Shown here piece by piece: positions 17,015 through 23,869 of a stretch of DNA of 24,008 bases (the stretch's first letter is position 1; each line of letters starts with the position of its first letter). The stretch comes from CAZDOD01 sp964506935 (GTDB lineage Bacteria > Desulfobacterota > Zymogenia > Zymogenales > Zymogenaceae). The DNA lies in the NCBI GenBank assembly GCA_964506935.1, contig CAZDOD010000022.1, positions 1 to 24,008 on the forward strand. The letters are read 5' to 3'. The notes under the pieces are model-generated. The model had not been told where the DNA came from, did no database searches, and worked only from the letters and a program-made list of their open reading frames with translations. The position numbers were made by a program, and so were the translations under genes.

Positions 17015-17042
17015 TTGACAAAAAATTTAGATAGGATATAAT
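17015..17042 (+). promoter_or_regulatory. Consensus sigma70 promoter driving the B12-controlled btuFCD transcript
   Basis: TTGACA (17015-17020) and TATAAT (17037-17042) are both perfect consensus hexamers, with a 16-base spacer. The expected start is near 17050, about 25 bases before the riboswitch. Such a strong promoter fits a gene set held back mainly after initiation by the riboswitch. Confidence 0.85.
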
Positions 17043-17074
17043 CTGAAAACAAAAATTTTGCTCCTTGATTTTTT

Positions 17075-17241
17075 GGGTATGTGATATCCCTTTTCGCAAG
17101 ATGAACGAAAGCCGAAAAGGGGTGCAGGGAAGACGGTGAGAACCCGTCGCTGCCCCGCAACTGTGAGGGGGGGGGCGGACTATATGTTCCCCAGAATGAG
17201 CTTATAATAGATCCCCCCGAGCCAGGAACCTGTGAATACCC
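17075..17241 (+). ncRNA. Cobalamin (B12) riboswitch aptamer upstream of btuF
   Basis: The core shows the conserved blocks GGGAAGACGGTGAGAACCC, GTCGCTGCCCCGCAACTGT (17146-17164) and a B12 box GAGCCAGGAACCTG (17219-17232, one or two bases shorter than the usual form). P1 can be closed by GGGTAT (17075-17080) with ATACCC (17236-17241). Length is about 167 bases, a compact form. Cobalamin binding is expected to lower expression of the uptake genes downstream. The ligand form (adenosyl or hydroxo/methyl) cannot be told by eye. Confidence 0.93.
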
Positions 17242-17255
17242 AGGAGGTCATAAAG

Positions 17256-17271
17256 CCTTTCGAGGGAAGGG
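17256..17271 (+). promoter_or_regulatory. Regulatory hairpin (probable P13) of the first cobalamin riboswitch
   Basis: CCTTTC / GAAGGG forms a 6-base stem (one G-U) with the loop GAGG (17262-17265). Cobalamin riboswitches commonly use such a hairpin, whose loop docks on the aptamer when ligand is bound. The 3' arm runs into AAGGGTGG, the likely ribosome binding site of the short ORF at 17279. The second riboswitch has a near-copy at 20338-20353. Confidence 0.6.
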
Positions 17272-17278
17272 TGGCCTG

Positions 17279-17338
17279 ATGAATCTGTTTCTCATAAACC
17301 ACCCCCTAACCTCTTTCTGGTTGGGGGTTTTGATTTGA
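17279..17338 (+). CDS. Putative 19-codon leader peptide overlapping the terminator and the btuF start
   Basis: The ATG at 17279 follows AAGGGTGG (17267-17274) by four bases, and the frame encodes MNLFLINHPLTSFWLGVLI before TGA at 17336-17338. The ORF spans the whole terminator hairpin (17302-17327), and its stop overlaps the btuF start codon (TTTGA). A ribosome translating it would block the hairpin and end exactly at the btuF start. Short ORFs occur by chance, so the support is its position, ribosome binding site and the parallel ORF behind the second riboswitch. Confidence 0.4.
   Translation: MNLFLINHPLTSFWLGVLI
17302..17331 (+). terminator. Intrinsic terminator in the expression platform of the first riboswitch
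   Basis: CCCCC-T-AACC (17302-17311, one bulged T) pairs with GGTTGGGGG (17319-17327) around a 7-base loop, followed by TTTT (17328-17331) and GATTT. A competing pairing is visible: GGGTGG (17269-17274) with CCACCC (17299-17304) would use part of the left arm and act as antiterminator. The right arm GGGGG is also the only ribosome binding site-like stretch before btuF. Confidence 0.75.
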
Positions 17339-18249
17339 GATATCATCGCCTGATATTTTCATTCCTGTTACTATTCTTTTTCCTGTCCGCAAGGTTATAT
17401 CCGCAAGACCTCGTCTATACCGACCAGGTGGGCCGCCTCGTATCGGTCCCAACGAATCCAACGAGGATCATCTCCCTCGCCCCCAATATCACCGAGATAC
17501 TGTTCGCACTTGACGCTGAGGGCCGGATCGTCGGTGTGACCGAATTTTCAAACTATCCCCCCGAAGCCCAGAAGCTCCCCAAGGTGGGGACATACATAAA
17601 GCCGAACATCGAGAGGATGGTGGAGCTCTCGCCCGATCTCGTCATTGCCACCGCGGACGGTGATAAAGAAGGAGAGGTGAAGAAACTCGACTCCCTCGGA
17701 ATACCCGTCTACGTCATAAATCCTACAGATATCAAAGGGATAATTGAGACGATTCGTGAGGTCGGGGATCTCATAGGTTCGACTGACGAGGCCACCGAAC
17801 TCACAATGGAGATGGAAAAAAGGATCAGTGATGTAAAAGAAAGGGTCTCTAAATATCCTAAAGTCAGGGTCCTCCTCGAGCTCGGGATCGATCCCATCAT
17901 CACGATAAGTTCAGGCACATTTCAGGACGACCTTATAGGGCTCGCCGGAGGGATAAATATCGCGGCTGGTGAGAGGGTGAGGTATCCGAGGTTCTCAATC
18001 GAGGAGGTAATCGTCAGGGCACCCGATGTAATCATCATAACGTCTATGACATCTGTGGAAGATCACGGACAGGGTATCAAGAGGTGGTCGAGGTGGGAGA
18101 CGATACCGGCGGTCAGGGATGGAAGGATCTATGTTTTAGACTCGGATATCATCGACCGTCCGTCACCGAGGATAGTCGATGGTCTCGAGGTCCTGGCAAG
18201 GTTTTTCCACCCTGAGGCGTATAGAGATGAGGCTACCCATGGGAATTAG
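17335..18249 (+). CDS. btuF: Periplasmic cobalamin-binding protein BtuF
   Basis: This class III periplasmic binding protein captures vitamin B12 in the periplasm and delivers it to BtuCD. The 304-residue protein has a signal peptide (MRYHRLIFSFLLLFFFLSAR, cleavage near residue 20-24, no lipobox). IISLAPNITEILFALD (45-60), VTEFSNYPPEAQKLPKVG (68-85) and SPDLVIA (99-105) are typical of the N-lobe. Glu70 and Glu223/224 (YPRFSIEEVI) are candidates for the acidic residues that dock on the permease. The start is the TTG at 17335, as no ATG or GTG in frame fits; only the terminator arm GGGGG can serve as ribosome binding site. Siderophore or haem binding is possible for the family, but the two cobalamin riboswitches make B12 by far the best reading. 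Confidence 0.9.
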   Translation: MRYHRLIFSFLLLFFFLSARLYPQDLVYTDQVGRLVSVPTNPTRIISLAPNITEILFALDAEGRIVGVTEFSNYPPEAQKLPKVGTYIKPNIERMVELSPDLVIATADGDKEGEVKKLDSLGIPVYVINPTDIKGIIETIREVGDLIGSTDEATELTMEMEKRISDVKERVSKYPKVRVLLELGIDPIITISSGTFQDDLIGLAGGINIAAGERVRYPRFSIEEVIVRAPDVIIITSMTSVEDHGQGIKRWSRWETIPAVRDGRIYVLDSDIIDRPSPRIVDGLEVLARFFHPEAYRDEATHGN

Positions 18250-19234
18250 GAGAAGAATAGTCCTATCTGTTACCGTCCTTTTGGCGCTTGTTATTATTGT
18301 ATCGCTCCTTGCACTTACCCTGGGGGCTGCTGACCTCAGTTTTTTCGATATGATAAACGCCCTCCTCTTTCCCGACAGGGTCTCACCGGAGATAAAAGTT
18401 ATAATATGGGGCCTGAGGCTCCCGAGGCTCTTCATGGGGCTTCTCGTGGGGGCGTCTCTCGCCCTTGCCGGAGTGGTGTTTCAGGCGCTTCTGAGAAACC
18501 CGCTGGCCGACCCGTTTATACTGGGCGTATCGAGCGGGGCGGCGCTGGGGGCAATCGTCGCATCGGTTTTCGGGCTTGGGACGTCGCCCTGGGGCCAAAA
18601 GCTATTTTCATTTGTGGGGGCGATGGTCACGGTATTTATCGTATTTCGGGTTGCGAGGCAAAAAGAGCGCCTATACCCGCACACGATGCTCTTGACAGGA
18701 GTCATAATCAACGCATTTTTCTCTGCCGCCATAATGTTTCTCATCTCCGTTGCGAAAAGCGACAAGATACAGAGTATATTCTTCTGGCTCATGGGAGACC
18801 TCTCCCTGTCATCGGGAGGCGAGGTCGTCATTGTCCTAGTTCTCTGTATGGCGGCATCTTTTTTGGTTTATTGGTTTGCACGCCCGATGAACCTCCTCTT
18901 GGGAGGGGAGGAGACCGCCTCGACCCTCGGAGTGGAGACCGAGAGGATAAAGGGGGTACTTTTTGTCCTCGCCTCTATCCTGACGGCTGCAGTGGTCTCT
19001 TCGGTCGGGGTCGTGGGTTTCGTTGGGCTGATAGTGCCACATATGGTGAGGATGGTCGTCGGGCCCGACCACAGGGTTCTGATCCCCGCATCGCTGCTTT
19101 TCGGGGGTGCCTTTCTCGTCATCTCCGATACCGTTGCGAGGACGATCATTGCCCCGATGGAGCTCCCGGTCGGCGTCCTGACGGCACTCCTGGGCGCCCC
19201 GTTCTTTATCTACCTTCTGAGGAGGGAGCTGTGA
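18227..19234 (+). CDS. btuC: Cobalamin ABC transporter permease BtuC (FecCD family)
   Basis: BtuC forms the inner membrane channel of the BtuCD importer. From the ATG at 18227 the product has 335 residues and about ten membrane spans. The family block LRLPRLFMGLLVGASLALAG continues into QALLRNPLADPFILGVSSGA, and FVGLIVPHMVRMVVGPDHR near the C-terminal third contains the coupling region that contacts BtuD. The ATG at 18239 is an equally possible start; both have GAGG at a fair distance. The start overlaps the btuF end by 23 (or 11) bases, and the stop overlaps btuD by four (GTGA), so the three genes are tightly coupled. Confidence 0.93.
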   Translation: MRLPMGIRRRIVLSVTVLLALVIIVSLLALTLGAADLSFFDMINALLFPDRVSPEIKVIIWGLRLPRLFMGLLVGASLALAGVVFQALLRNPLADPFILGVSSGAALGAIVASVFGLGTSPWGQKLFSFVGAMVTVFIVFRVARQKERLYPHTMLLTGVIINAFFSAAIMFLISVAKSDKIQSIFFWLMGDLSLSSGGEVVIVLVLCMAASFLVYWFARPMNLLLGGEETASTLGVETERIKGVLFVLASILTAAVVSSVGVVGFVGLIVPHMVRMVVGPDHRVLIPASLLFGGAFLVISDTVARTIIAPMELPVGVLTALLGAPFFIYLLRREL

Positions 19235-20031
19235 ACCTGATAGAGGGAAATGAGCTCATGTTCAGATACAAGAGCGACTGGGTGATCACGGACCTCAGCA
19301 TCAGGGTAAAAAGCGGGGAGTCTGTTGCGATCATCGGGCCGAACGGATCAGGAAAGAGCACCCTCCTAAAGCTCCTGTCGGGGATTCTTAGGCCCGAGAC
19401 GGGGGATGTATTACTTAATGGGAGATTCCTATCCAAAATGTCCCGAAGGGAGATATCAAAGAATATGGCGCTTGTCTCTCAGGAGGGATTCAACCAGTTC
19501 CCGTTCGTCGTAAAGGACGTCGTCCTCATGGGGAGGGCGCCGTATCTTCGTGGTTTCGCCCTCGAGGGCGCAAAGGATCACGAGATCGCGAGGTGGGCGA
19601 TGGATCTGACGGATATTATTCCGATTTCCGAGAGGATGATAAGCGAGGTATCGGGGGGCGAACGCCAGAGGGCATACATCGCAAGGGCACTTGCGCAGGA
19701 CACATCTTTGCTGCTCCTCGATGAGCCGACGGCCCATCTCGATATAAACCACCAGATCGCCCTGGCCGAGCTTTTGAGGGAGCTGAATACAAAATACAAA
19801 AAGACGGTAATTTCCGTGACCCACGATATAAATCTCGCATCTTACTTCTTCGACAGAATCATCCTTTTATCTTCCGGCGCCGTGTTCAAAGAAGGCACGC
19901 CGAAAGATGTCATAACCGAGGAGGTGATAAGTGAGGTGTACCGGGCGAATGTCCTGGTCGATATAAATCCGGTCTTTAAAAGGCCGCGGATTACGCTTTT
20001 AGGAGGTGATTATTTAAGACCCCGGAGATGA
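19231..20031 (+). CDS. btuD: Cobalamin ABC transporter ATP-binding protein BtuD
   Basis: BtuD powers B12 import through BtuC. The 266-residue protein has Walker A GPNGSGKST (36-44), a Q-loop (SQEGFNQFP), signature VSGGE (140-144), Walker B LLLLDEP with Asp164/Glu165, and the switch histidine in SVTHDINLA. The start is the GTG at 19231, inside the GTGA overlap with the btuC stop, with GGAGG five bases upstream. The same frame stays open far upstream, but that part lies within btuC and is not coding. The C-terminal 40 residues (EVISEVYRANVLVDINP) are typical of iron/B12-type ATPases. The gene ends 38 bases before the second riboswitch. Confidence 0.93.
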   Translation: MNLIEGNELMFRYKSDWVITDLSIRVKSGESVAIIGPNGSGKSTLLKLLSGILRPETGDVLLNGRFLSKMSRREISKNMALVSQEGFNQFPFVVKDVVLMGRAPYLRGFALEGAKDHEIARWAMDLTDIIPISERMISEVSGGERQRAYIARALAQDTSLLLLDEPTAHLDINHQIALAELLRELNTKYKKTVISVTHDINLASYFFDRIILLSSGAVFKEGTPKDVITEEVISEVYRANVLVDINPVFKRPRITLLGGDYLRPRR

Positions 20032-20069
20032 ACGGGAAGACAGGAGCTGTGCTTCGTTTCGATTTCGAA

Positions 20070-20329
20070 GTATTCCCGAATCCGAAATTTAGGTCGGGTA
20101 TTTCGATTGGAACGTCGTGCAGTAAGCTGTCGCTGCCCCGCAACTGTATTGGGAACGAAAGCCGCATATTGGATATTTTGCCACTGCGGGAATGGGAGGG
20201 AAAAGCGGGAAGTCTCTCTTGCGATCCGAGCGGATCGAAAAATTGAGGCGGATCGCCTCTACATCCTTTTCCGTGGGAAGGCGCGGCGAGTAGGTCGCCC
20301 AGAGCCAGTAGACCGGTCTTCGGGGATAT
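20070..20329 (+). ncRNA. Second, longer cobalamin riboswitch, upstream of btuB
   Basis: It shares the 19-base core GTCGCTGCCCCGCAACTGT (20129-20147) with the first riboswitch and has further conserved parts: ACGAAAGCCGCATATTGG, GCCACTGCGGGAATGG, GGGAAGGCG and a B12 box variant AGAGCCAGTAGACCGGTC (20301-20318). P1 can be closed by GTATTCCCGAA (20070-20080) and TTCGGGGATAT (20319-20329), 11 pairs with two wobbles. At about 260 bases it carries an extended peripheral arm (about 20195-20275). No convincing promoter was found between btuD and this element, so it may be reached by readthrough from btuFCD. The whole gap 20032-20463 is accounted for by this element, its hairpin and a short ORF. Confidence 0.92.
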
Positions 20330-20337
20330 TGCCAACC

Positions 20338-20353
20338 CTTTTCGAGGGGAGAG
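20338..20353 (+). promoter_or_regulatory. Regulatory hairpin (probable P13) of the second cobalamin riboswitch
   Basis: CTTTTC / GGAGAG (two G-U pairs) encloses the loop GAGG (20344-20347), the same loop and nearly the same stem as at 17256-17271. The 3' arm overlaps the strong ribosome binding site AGGAGG (20352-20357). This suggests that ligand-dependent folding hides that site. No clear intrinsic terminator follows, so control here is probably translational. Confidence 0.6.
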
Positions 20354-20363
20354 GAGGTATGTC

Positions 20364-20399
20364 ATGAAACGGAAGAAGTTTCAAAACGGTGGGCCGTGA
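20364..20399 (+). CDS. Putative 11-codon leader peptide before btuB
   Basis: AGGAGG at 20352-20357 is followed after six bases by the ATG at 20364. The frame encodes MKRKKFQNGGP and stops at TGA 20397-20399, 64 bases before the btuB ATG. It is the only good start signal directly behind the riboswitch hairpin, and it parallels the short ORF behind the first riboswitch. Chance occurrence cannot be excluded. Confidence 0.35.
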   Translation: MKRKKFQNGGP

Positions 20400-20463
20400 A
20401 TCTTTTCGGATCATCAATTAGGATGAAGGCATTTTTTTGATTACAAATCAAGTGGAGGAAAAG

Positions 20464-22482
20464 ATGAAACGGCTTTTTATAGTCTTTTTTGTTTTTTTTC
20501 TTATTTCAACTCCCATCTCTTTTGTTTTCGCCCAAGATGATAAGGAGATCGAGATCTCCGAGATCAGGGTGACTTACACCCGCGGGGAGCAGGACCCGCG
20601 CAAGATTCCCGCCAATGTTGTTATCATTGGGAGCGACGTGATCGAAAAATCGGGGGCGACAAACGTCCCGAGTCTCCTGCGAAAGGAGGCGGGCATCAAC
20701 GTTCGCAGCTACTACGGAACCACTAAGTATTCATCGATAGATATGAGGGGATTTGTCCGTGGGATCGAGACACTCGTGATGATAAACGGAGTCAGGCTCA
20801 ACAATCCCGACCTATCGAGCGTCGATTGGGCGATGATACCGATTGAGTCGGTCGAGAGGATCGAGATCACGAAGGGACCCGGAACGGTTCTGTGGGGTGA
20901 CGATGCAGTGGCCGGTGTCGTAAACATCATCACGAAAAAGGGGTACGATGTTCCGATCTTCAAGCTTGAGACCGTCTACGGTTCTTACAACAGCTCCAAT
21001 AGTTCAATGAGCCTAGGCTACTCGAATGACTGGGGGAGGGTGTTTCTATCGGGGGGCTATCATTACAGCGACGGTTTCCGCAAAAACAGCAGTTATGAGG
21101 GGAGCGACATCTCCCTGTCATTGGGTGCCGACCCCACCGATTTTATCGGACTCACGTTTGATATGGTCTATTCGAATGACGAGTATGAGCTTCCGGGGGG
21201 GATCTATGACGACGAGATTGCGACGCACGGCCGGAAGTATTCCTACTGGTATAACGATCAAGGAAACGGGGAGAGATTCTATACTACACTGGGCGTTGAT
21301 ATAGACCTCGAAAAATATGGTCGTTTTGAGTTCGATTACTCCTTCAGAAAGAATTCTAGCTTTTATGAGAACCTCCCAGTGCCGGCCGGTGGATGGCCCC
21401 TCGGCTACAATAGAAACAAGATTGGTGAGCATGGTATCTTCGCCAAGTATATTTGGGATTACGATTTCGAGAGCGCCCAAAACCGCCTCACGGCGGGATT
21501 GGATTATCGTATCTCCGGCTTCGAGCAAAACGTCAATAACCCATTCTCGGGAGGTACGTTTATCACCAATACCATTATCGACAGGGATTCCATTGCATAC
21601 TATCTTTATGATGAGCTCACACTCCTTGACAGGCTGGTTTTCAGTGTCGGTTATCGTTACGAGGACGTGACAAACGACATCGATTACTATGAGGATTCAT
21701 GGTGGGGAGGTGTGGTGACCAACAAAGATTCAGTAAGCTTCACAGAACAGGCATACTCGGCCGGCATCACATTTCTGTATGGAGAGGAAAACAAAGTATA
21801 CTTTCGCTTTTCCAAGGGCTATCGGATGCCGCTGACAGACGAGTTTGTCGTCTATGGATTTCTCAATACAGCCATAAAACCCGAGCTGGTGACCGGCTAC
21901 GAGGTGGGGATGGAGCACATCTTTGACGTCTTTGGAAGGGATATGACGATGACCGTATCACTCTACTGGGATGAGTATGATGATGAACTCTACTACGACC
22001 CCAGCATCTATGCGAATCTCAACTACGAGAAAACGGTTCACAGGGGATTTGATATAGGGCTCAATGTGGCGCCGACCGACTGGCTCTATGTCTATGTGAA
22101 TTATTCCTTCCAGGACGCATACTTCGATTACAGTCCATACAAGGGGAAAAAGCTTCCGCTCGTCCCAAGAAATATGGTGACTTTTGGCTTTGCCACCGAT
22201 TACAAGGGCCTTGCCTTTAATTTGGACTGCAGGTGGGTCGACAGGAGGGTCCTAGAAAATGATCTATCTAACGCCCATCCCAAGCTCGACAGCTACTTCG
22301 TGGCAGACATGAGGATCGCTTACACATACAAGTGGCTCGAGGTATTTTGTGGGGTAGATAACATCACAGATGAAAAATATACCGATTACGGCGGCTGGCT
22401 CCCGAATCCCGCGCGGGGTGATGCATTTGAATACCCACTCCCAGGGATAACCTACTACACCGGGTTGACGATCAGATTCTGA
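20464..22482 (+). CDS. btuB: TonB-dependent outer membrane cobalamin receptor BtuB
   Basis: BtuB imports B12 across the outer membrane using TonB energy. The 672-residue protein has a signal peptide (MKRLFIVFFVFFLIST onward, cleavage after VFA or FAQ at about residue 24). A TonB-box-like stretch near the mature N-terminus is followed by a plug domain (VVIIGSDVIEKSG, LLRKEAGINV, SIDMRGF, VMINGVRLN, IPIESVERIEITKGPG, GVVNIITKKG). The remainder is a Tyr/Asp-rich 22-strand-type barrel ending in a C-terminal Phe (TGLTIRF), as expected for outer membrane insertion. The ATG at 20464 has GGAGG at 20454-20458; an upstream in-frame TTG at 20437 would put ten residues before the signal peptide and is rejected. 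Substrate is inferred from the cobalamin riboswitch and btuFCD. No tonB/exbBD genes are in the window. Confidence 0.92.
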   Translation: MKRLFIVFFVFFLISTPISFVFAQDDKEIEISEIRVTYTRGEQDPRKIPANVVIIGSDVIEKSGATNVPSLLRKEAGINVRSYYGTTKYSSIDMRGFVRGIETLVMINGVRLNNPDLSSVDWAMIPIESVERIEITKGPGTVLWGDDAVAGVVNIITKKGYDVPIFKLETVYGSYNSSNSSMSLGYSNDWGRVFLSGGYHYSDGFRKNSSYEGSDISLSLGADPTDFIGLTFDMVYSNDEYELPGGIYDDEIATHGRKYSYWYNDQGNGERFYTTLGVDIDLEKYGRFEFDYSFRKNSSFYENLPVPAGGWPLGYNRNKIGEHGIFAKYIWDYDFESAQNRLTAGLDYRISGFEQNVNNPFSGGTFITNTIIDRDSIAYYLYDELTLLDRLVFSVGYRYEDVTNDIDYYEDSWWGGVVTNKDSVSFTEQAYSAGITFLYGEENKVYFRFSKGYRMPLTDEFVVYGFLNTAIKPELVTGYEVGMEHIFDVFGRDMTMTVSLYWDEYDDELYYDPSIYANLNYEKTVHRGFDIGLNVAPTDWLYVYVNYSFQDAYFDYSPYKGKKLPLVPRNMVTFGFATDYKGLAFNLDCRWVDRRVLENDLSNAHPKLDSYFVADMRIAYTYKWLEVFCGVDNITDEKYTDYGGWLPNPARGDAFEYPLPGITYYTGLTIRF

Positions 22483-22504
22483 CAGTGGGGAGATAGGTTT
22501 TTTT

Positions 22505-22539
22505 GCCCCGGATTTTTTATCCGGGGCCTTTTTATTTTT
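22505..22539 (+). terminator. Intrinsic terminator of btuB
   Basis: GCCCCGGAT (22505-22513) and ATCCGGGGC (22519-22527) form a perfect 9-base stem around a T5 loop. A T-rich tail follows (C, then TTTTTATTTTT). It lies 22 bases after the btuB stop and isolates the B12 locus from ddl. Confidence 0.93.
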
Positions 22540-22545
22540 GGGGCG

Positions 22546-22575
22546 TTGACAAAAAAGCCCAAAAAGTGGTAGATA
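22546..22575 (+). promoter_or_regulatory. Probable promoter of ddl
   Basis: A consensus -35 TTGACA (22546-22551) is followed after 18 bases by TAGATA (22570-22575), a weak -10. The expected start near 22582 gives a leader of about 70 bases before the ddl GTG. It directly follows the btuB terminator, so ddl is probably its own transcription unit. Confidence 0.5.
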
Positions 22576-22653
22576 GAAGCTGTAATCTTGTGGAACAGGT
22601 GAGGGTCTTTGGATGTCTTAAAGTAAAAAAGATAATTTGGGGGAGTTCATATT

Positions 22654-23766
22654 GTGAAGAAGATAAAACTCGGAGTAATATTCGGCGGAAGGTCGGGCGA
22701 GCACGAGGTCTCGCTAGTGTCGGCGGCATCGATCATGGGGGCGCTCGATAGATCACGCTTTGATGTAGTTCCTATCGGAATATCGAAGGAGGGTAGGTGG
22801 TACGTCGGGGACGGCGTGATGGATTTCTTTAAGTCGGGAAGGGCCGATGGGGAGATACACCCCGCAGTGCTTCTCCCCGATGCGGAAGGCGGGCTCCTCA
22901 CGTGGGCGGAAGGGAAGGAGGAGGTGAAGCTCGACGCCGCATTCCCGGTACTCCACGGGCCCTACGGCGAGGACGGCACCGTCCAGGGATTGCTGGAGCT
23001 TTCCGACTTCCCCTACGTAGGGTGTGGAGTCCTCGCATCGAGCCTCGCGATGGATAAGGTAATCTCCAAAGAGATCTTTGAGGCGAAGGGACTTCCGACC
23101 GTGAAATACATCTGGTTTTTCGGAGCCATCTGGGAAGAAGAAAGAGAATCTCTGATAGAGAAGATCGAGGCGAAACTCAGATACCCCCTCTTCGTGAAAC
23201 CCGCAAACCTAGGCTCGTCGGTGGGTATATATAAGGTGAAGGATAGAGGGGAACTCGCTGATACAATCCCGCTGTCGATGCAGTACGACCGGAAGATATT
23301 GGTCGAAGAGGGGGTTTTGGACGCACGGGAGATAGAGGTCTCGGTTTTGGGCAATGACGATCCGATTGCGTCTGTCCCGGGCGAGATAATCCCATCGGGC
23401 GAGTTTTACGACTACGACGCCAAATATGTCGATGGGAAGTCGACCGATGTCATCCCGGCCGAACTACCGGATAAGGTCTCCGAGAAAATACGGGAGATAG
23501 CCGTCTCGGCGTTTCGCGCCGTCGACGGCTCCGGCATGGCAAGGGTCGATTTTCTCGTAAACAAAAAAACAAACGAGATATTTCTAAACGAGCTGAACAC
23601 GATCCCCGGTTTCACATCGATATCGATGTATCCGAAGTTGATGGAGGCGTCGGGGATTCCATATTCGGAGCTGCTGTCGAGGCTCGTGGATCTTGCGTTT
23701 GAGCGACACAGGATAAAAGGATCACTCAAGACATCGTATCAGCCGAAGGAGGATTGGTTTAAGTAG
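22654..23766 (+). CDS. ddl: D-alanine--D-alanine ligase
   Basis: Ddl joins two D-alanines with ATP to make the dipeptide added by MurF to the peptidoglycan precursor. The 370-residue, ATP-grasp protein has the N-terminal GVIFGGRSGEHEVSLVSAAS block, FVKPANLGSSVG and LVEEG of the ATP-grasp core, and MARVDFLVN and LNELNTIPGFTSISMYPKL at the Mg/ATP site. The omega loop reads FYDYDAKYVDGKST; its tyrosine is typical of true D-Ala-D-Ala ligases rather than VanA-type D-Ala-D-Lac enzymes. The start is the GTG at 22654, with GGGGGAG about ten bases upstream and the conserved block just behind. The gene is separated by about 17 kb from its usual place in the dcw cluster. Confidence 0.95.
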   Translation: MKKIKLGVIFGGRSGEHEVSLVSAASIMGALDRSRFDVVPIGISKEGRWYVGDGVMDFFKSGRADGEIHPAVLLPDAEGGLLTWAEGKEEVKLDAAFPVLHGPYGEDGTVQGLLELSDFPYVGCGVLASSLAMDKVISKEIFEAKGLPTVKYIWFFGAIWEEERESLIEKIEAKLRYPLFVKPANLGSSVGIYKVKDRGELADTIPLSMQYDRKILVEEGVLDAREIEVSVLGNDDPIASVPGEIIPSGEFYDYDAKYVDGKSTDVIPAELPDKVSEKIREIAVSAFRAVDGSGMARVDFLVNKKTNEIFLNELNTIPGFTSISMYPKLMEASGIPYSELLSRLVDLAFERHRIKGSLKTSYQPKEDWFK

Positions 23767-23788
23767 TAGGGTCTACGTTGTGATAGGA

Positions 23789-23808
23789 GGGCGCATAGCA
23801 ATGCGCCC
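23789..23808. repeat. Palindromic intergenic repeat, first unit
   Basis: GGGCGCAT-AGCA-ATGCGCCC is a perfect 8-base inverted repeat with flanking CCTACA on the right. Its edge (GCGCCCCTAC) is like that of the second unit at 23870, so both probably belong to one family of GC-rich palindromic elements in AT-rich gaps. It lacks a T-tail and so is not a typical terminator, though it could protect or end the ddl mRNA. Confidence 0.6.
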
Positions 23809-23869
23809 CTACATCAGAAAAAAATAAATTATGTGACACGGGAATCTATATTGCTGTTTGAAATAGTTG

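Noticed and set aside
16777..17160. - strand open frame of 127 codons across the promoter and riboswitch region
   Set aside because: It covers the end of the DUF1571-type gene, a consensus promoter and the riboswitch core, so it is not coding.
18406..19230. Open frame of 275 codons directly upstream of and in frame with btuD
   Set aside because: It lies entirely within btuC in another frame, and its translation is unlike any protein domain. The GTG at 19231 with GGAGG and the GTGA overlap is a normal operon junction, so this is a shadow and not a fusion protein.
20028..20367. Two + strand open frames between btuD and btuB
   Set aside because: They fall on the conserved cobalamin riboswitch, and their translations are low complexity and unlike proteins. 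The sequence is constrained as RNA.
22503..22751. + strand open frame across the btuB terminator and ddl start
   Set aside because: It begins in a terminator hairpin and runs out of frame into ddl, with no domain and no ribosome binding site.
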